Positions 61,434-64,000 of a DNA stretch of 64,000 nt are shown piece after piece. A model generated the notes under the pieces. The model was not told the origin of the DNA. It saw only the letters and a program-made list of their open reading frames with translations, and did not search any database. The stretch covers positions 109,822,035 to 109,886,034 of the forward strand of contig NC_073305.1 in NCBI RefSeq assembly GCF_027595985.1, read 5' to 3'. The position numbers and the translations under genes were made by a program. Position 1 is the stretch's first letter; each line of letters starts with the position of its first letter. The DNA comes from Sorex araneus (Eukaryota; Chordata; Mammalia; Eulipotyphla; Soricidae).

Positions 61434-61616
61434 TTTTTTTTAATTTATTTTTGCTTTTTGGGTCACACCCAGCAACACACAGGGATTATTCCTGGCTCTG
61501 CACTCAGGAATTACCCCTGGTGGTGCTCAGGGGGCCATATGGGATGCTGGGAATCGAACCCGGGTTGGCCGCATGCAAGGCAAATGCCCTACCCGCTGTG
61601 CTATTGCTCCAGCCCC
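61434..61616 (-). mobile_element. SOR-type SINE, young, TSD-bounded
   Basis: Perfect 13-base TSD AACATTAACTTTT at 61421-61433 and 61617-61629. Confidence 0.94.
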
Positions 61617-61629
61617 AACATTAACTTTT

Positions 61630-62511
61630 AAATAGGAGGGAAACATTTGGAATGCTGAAGAATAGGAAGCCTCATTTTATGTAGAGTAAAACTTTAGTGT
61701 ATTATTCTTATGTTACAGTGATTTTGTGAAATAGTAAAATAAACTAAAATTAAACATTTTTTTTCTAGGAAGGGCAATTGTACACTTTTATGTTTTTACT
61801 AAACAGAAGGGAAATTGTACCTTTTGGGGATACTGTCAGTAATAATAGTAAATTGCTGCTTTATGTAAAAGGGGTTTATTTACATTACATAAAAATTCTC
61901 AGTTGAATACAACTTTTACCCTAGGTAGTAGTTTGTGAATAAGCTTTTCCCCTGGTGTTTAAGTAGCCCTCTTATTTTGCACCCTCCTAAGACATTCAAG
62001 TGAGTTGAACTTATTGTGATACTTGTTTATAACAAATATCATTAAAAATAATATATTTATTTCAGAAAAACAAATCTGAATAACTTGTTCTAATAGACTA
62101 AAATATTTAAGTGTATTTTTAGAAAAAGTTGTTATTCTCTAATCTGAAAGCCATAGAAATTTATTAATAAGTTTTAATTTTTTCTCTATGTTCAAATAAA
62201 CACAAATTCAGATTTTTCCTTTAAAAATCATATTAAAAATGGCTACCTTGTAGAATTTTCTCTTATATTCTGAGTATATTTCTAAAAATAAATCCATCAT
62301 ACACTTCCTTTTTTTATGGTATATTGCTAAAATTAGAATATTTAGTCACATTAAGATTTAAGTGTCTATAAGGTGAATAGATTAATTATTTAACTTATTC
62401 CACATTATTCACAATGTTAATGCATCTAATCTGTCATTTACATGGAGCAGCATGACATTTTTCTGTGCAGAGATGCAAAATATGTGTTATAATTTAAAAT
62501 GTTTGAAATAC
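61630..62511. other. Unique AT-rich sequence, no feature seen
   Basis: Nothing recognisable. Confidence 0.45.
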
Positions 62512-62688
62512 TGTTTTTGTTTGTTTTGGGCCAACATGATGATGATCAGGGCCTACTTTTGGCTCTGCACTCAGGAATTATTCCTGGTGGTTCTTGGAAG
62601 ACCAGGATGGTTCAGGTTGGCCTAGGTCAGTCCAGGTAGGTCGCATGCAAGGCTAGTGCCTTACCCACTTTCCTATCACTCCAGCTCC
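62512..62688 (-). mobile_element. SOR-type SINE
   Basis: Antisense copy with a small internal duplication (GGTTCAGGTTGGCC / GTCAGTCCAGGTAGGTC) in the head. Confidence 0.8.
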
Positions 62689-63147
62689 TTAAAAAAAAGC
62701 TTTGAAATAATGCCTGCTGTGTCTTTTCCTTGCCATGGCACATGAAATAGTTACTTGAGTTCTGTTTCAAGTTTTCATACTTGCTAAATAACATTTGGCT
62801 TTTCCTGTGTTTGAGTACTCAAACAAGATTCGTTTTCTCATCAAATCCACACAATTAACAAAACAGGAGACATAATGTTTCTATATCTAATACCTACTAG
62901 CTCAGATGAACAGATTTTCCTACATTTATTTTCATTTGAGTGACAACAGCAACGAAAAAACCAAACCACATGCATTTCATCATGAAGTTTGTAACGAAAC
63001 AAGGTCTCAGAAACTGAGTGTTGATTGTTAACTACTGTAGAATTTTATTAACATTTGGAGATGGGGCTGTATACAATATTGGGAAGATGAGGATTCTGAG
63101 AATGGAAACTAAATTTGGAGAGGCCAATAATAAGAGAAAGTGCAATT
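62689..63147. other. Unique sequence, no feature seen
   Basis: Nothing recognisable. Confidence 0.45.
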
Positions 63148-63365
63148 AACTATTTGGACTGTGGCATCAGCAGAATTAGGTTCAGATCTTGGTCTCTCAA
63201 AATTTTTATTTGCTTGAAATTAGGCAAGGCACCTAACCCCAATGAGTCCCAATTTTTCCAACTATAAAGTAGACTTTATATTACTTTTTACCTCAAAGTG
63301 TATGGAAGTCAAATGAAAATAGTGCATATAAAGTTCTGGCATAGAGGAAGTGATAAATAACTGAT
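63148..63365 (+). repeat. MIR, long copy
   Basis: GGTTCAGATCTTGGTCTCTC, GGCAAGGCACCTAACCCC and CTGGCATAGAGGAAGTGATAAAT match the sense MIR order. Confidence 0.8.
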
Positions 63366-63542
63366 ATTTCCTGTCTGTCAGTTTCTTCCCCTGCCAACCT
63401 TGTATATTCAGTAATGGTTTAAAACACATACTTTTATTTAATCTATTTAGAAAATTATGTAAATTTTAATTTTAGTAATTAAAATTTTTTAAGGGAAAAC
63501 AAATACCTCTATGTAAAATGTTTCATCATAAAAAATAGTGTG

Positions 63543-63707
63543 GGGGCCGGAGCGATAGCACAGTGGGTAGGGCGTTTGCCTTGCATGCGGCCGACCCAGG
63601 TTCAATCCCCGGCATCCCATATGGTCCTCCAAGCACCGCCAGGAGTAATTCCTGAGTGCAAAGCCAGGAGTAACCCTTGAGCATTGCTGGGTGTGAGTGA
63701 CCCAAAG

Positions 63708-63736
<29 letters not shown>
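63543..63736 (+). mobile_element. SOR-type SINE, youngest-looking, TSD-bounded
   Basis: Near-consensus head GGGGCCGGAGCGATAGCACAG, long uninterrupted poly-A tail and TSD AAAAAATAGTGTG at 63530-63542 and 63737-63749. Confidence 0.95.
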
Positions 63737-63744
<8 letters not shown>

Positions 63745-63904
63745 GTGTGCTTGTGATAAGTTTAACTTATTACTATATAGGTTTATAAGAAAGCAGAACT
63801 ATACTCCAAAAATTTAGAACATTCATTGGAATTGGAAAAGCAAATAAAATAGTTTACATAATAAAATAGTTGTAAGTAATTGCTTCTATAAAGAAGAAAT
63901 TTAA

Positions 63905-64000
63905 CGCCCTTGGCCCAGATAAATCCGGAGCCGTTAAGCGCGAATCGGACCCTCTGCGCCTAAAGACTTTGACTCCAGAGATGTAACACATTCGGGCATC
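63905..64000. repeat. Second copy of the 26.7 kb CpG-rich repeat, reverse orientation, cut by window end
   Basis: CCCTCTGCGCCTAAAGACT and the terminal CGGGCATC align with the reverse complement of about 26700-26800 (CCCTCTGCTCCTAAAGACT ... TTGGCATC). CpG-rich, so possibly young. Confidence 0.65.

Noticed and set aside
63543..63736. tRNA gene from A- and B-box-like sequence
   Set aside because: The tRNA-like head belongs to a dispersed SINE with A-tail and TSD; no cloverleaf with an acceptor stem is evident.

Overview
The window is eutherian genomic DNA, AT-rich and dense in retrotransposons, with one recognisable intact gene. The host is almost certainly a shrew, most likely Sorex araneus. 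Two things point there: dozens of copies of a tRNA-derived SINE beginning GGGGCTGGAGCGATAGCACAG (the SOR-type SINE of shrews), and a decayed RTE-clade LINE matching what I remember as RTE1_Sar. Identification is from memory of these families, with no database search.

Gene content. The single-exon coding sequence of TPBG (trophoblast glycoprotein, 5T4/WAIF1) runs from 33322 to 34587 on the + strand. It sits in a CpG island (about 32080-34360) and has a probable short 5'-UTR intron (32852-33043) and a 3' UTR ending near 35315 after an AATAAA. The other ORFs are repeat-derived, microsatellite-derived or GC-rich shadows. Thirty kilobases on each side contain no other gene I can support, in keeping with TPBG being a small isolated gene.

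Repeats, left to right. 0-31 kb is a mosaic of LINE-1 fragments, mostly on the - strand. It includes a twin-primed 5'-inverted copy at 7.3-8.7 kb and a large old copy at 19.9-24.7 kb, peppered with SINEs, many with clear target-site duplications (TSDs). 35-47 kb holds SINEs, microsatellites and a composite L1-tailed element. 47.4-49.0 kb is the dead RTE element. 49-64 kb carries a very long purine tract, further SINEs, two TSD-bounded CpG-rich elements with an L1-like 3' end, an old L1 fragment and a fairly repeat-poor stretch (57.6-60.1 kb). Ancient MIR and MER5-like fragments are scattered throughout.

How the parts relate. Two SINE forms share the same tRNA-like head. One ends in an A-rich tail, as expected for L1 mobilisation. 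The other ends in a segment resembling the last coding bases of the RTE element, followed by TGACAG-type repeats, suggesting that it was mobilised by the RTE. A set of 0.6-0.7 kb elements without ORFs shares an L1-like 3' end but has different CpG-rich 5' ends. These two nonautonomous systems, rather than a new gene system, are the most interesting content here.
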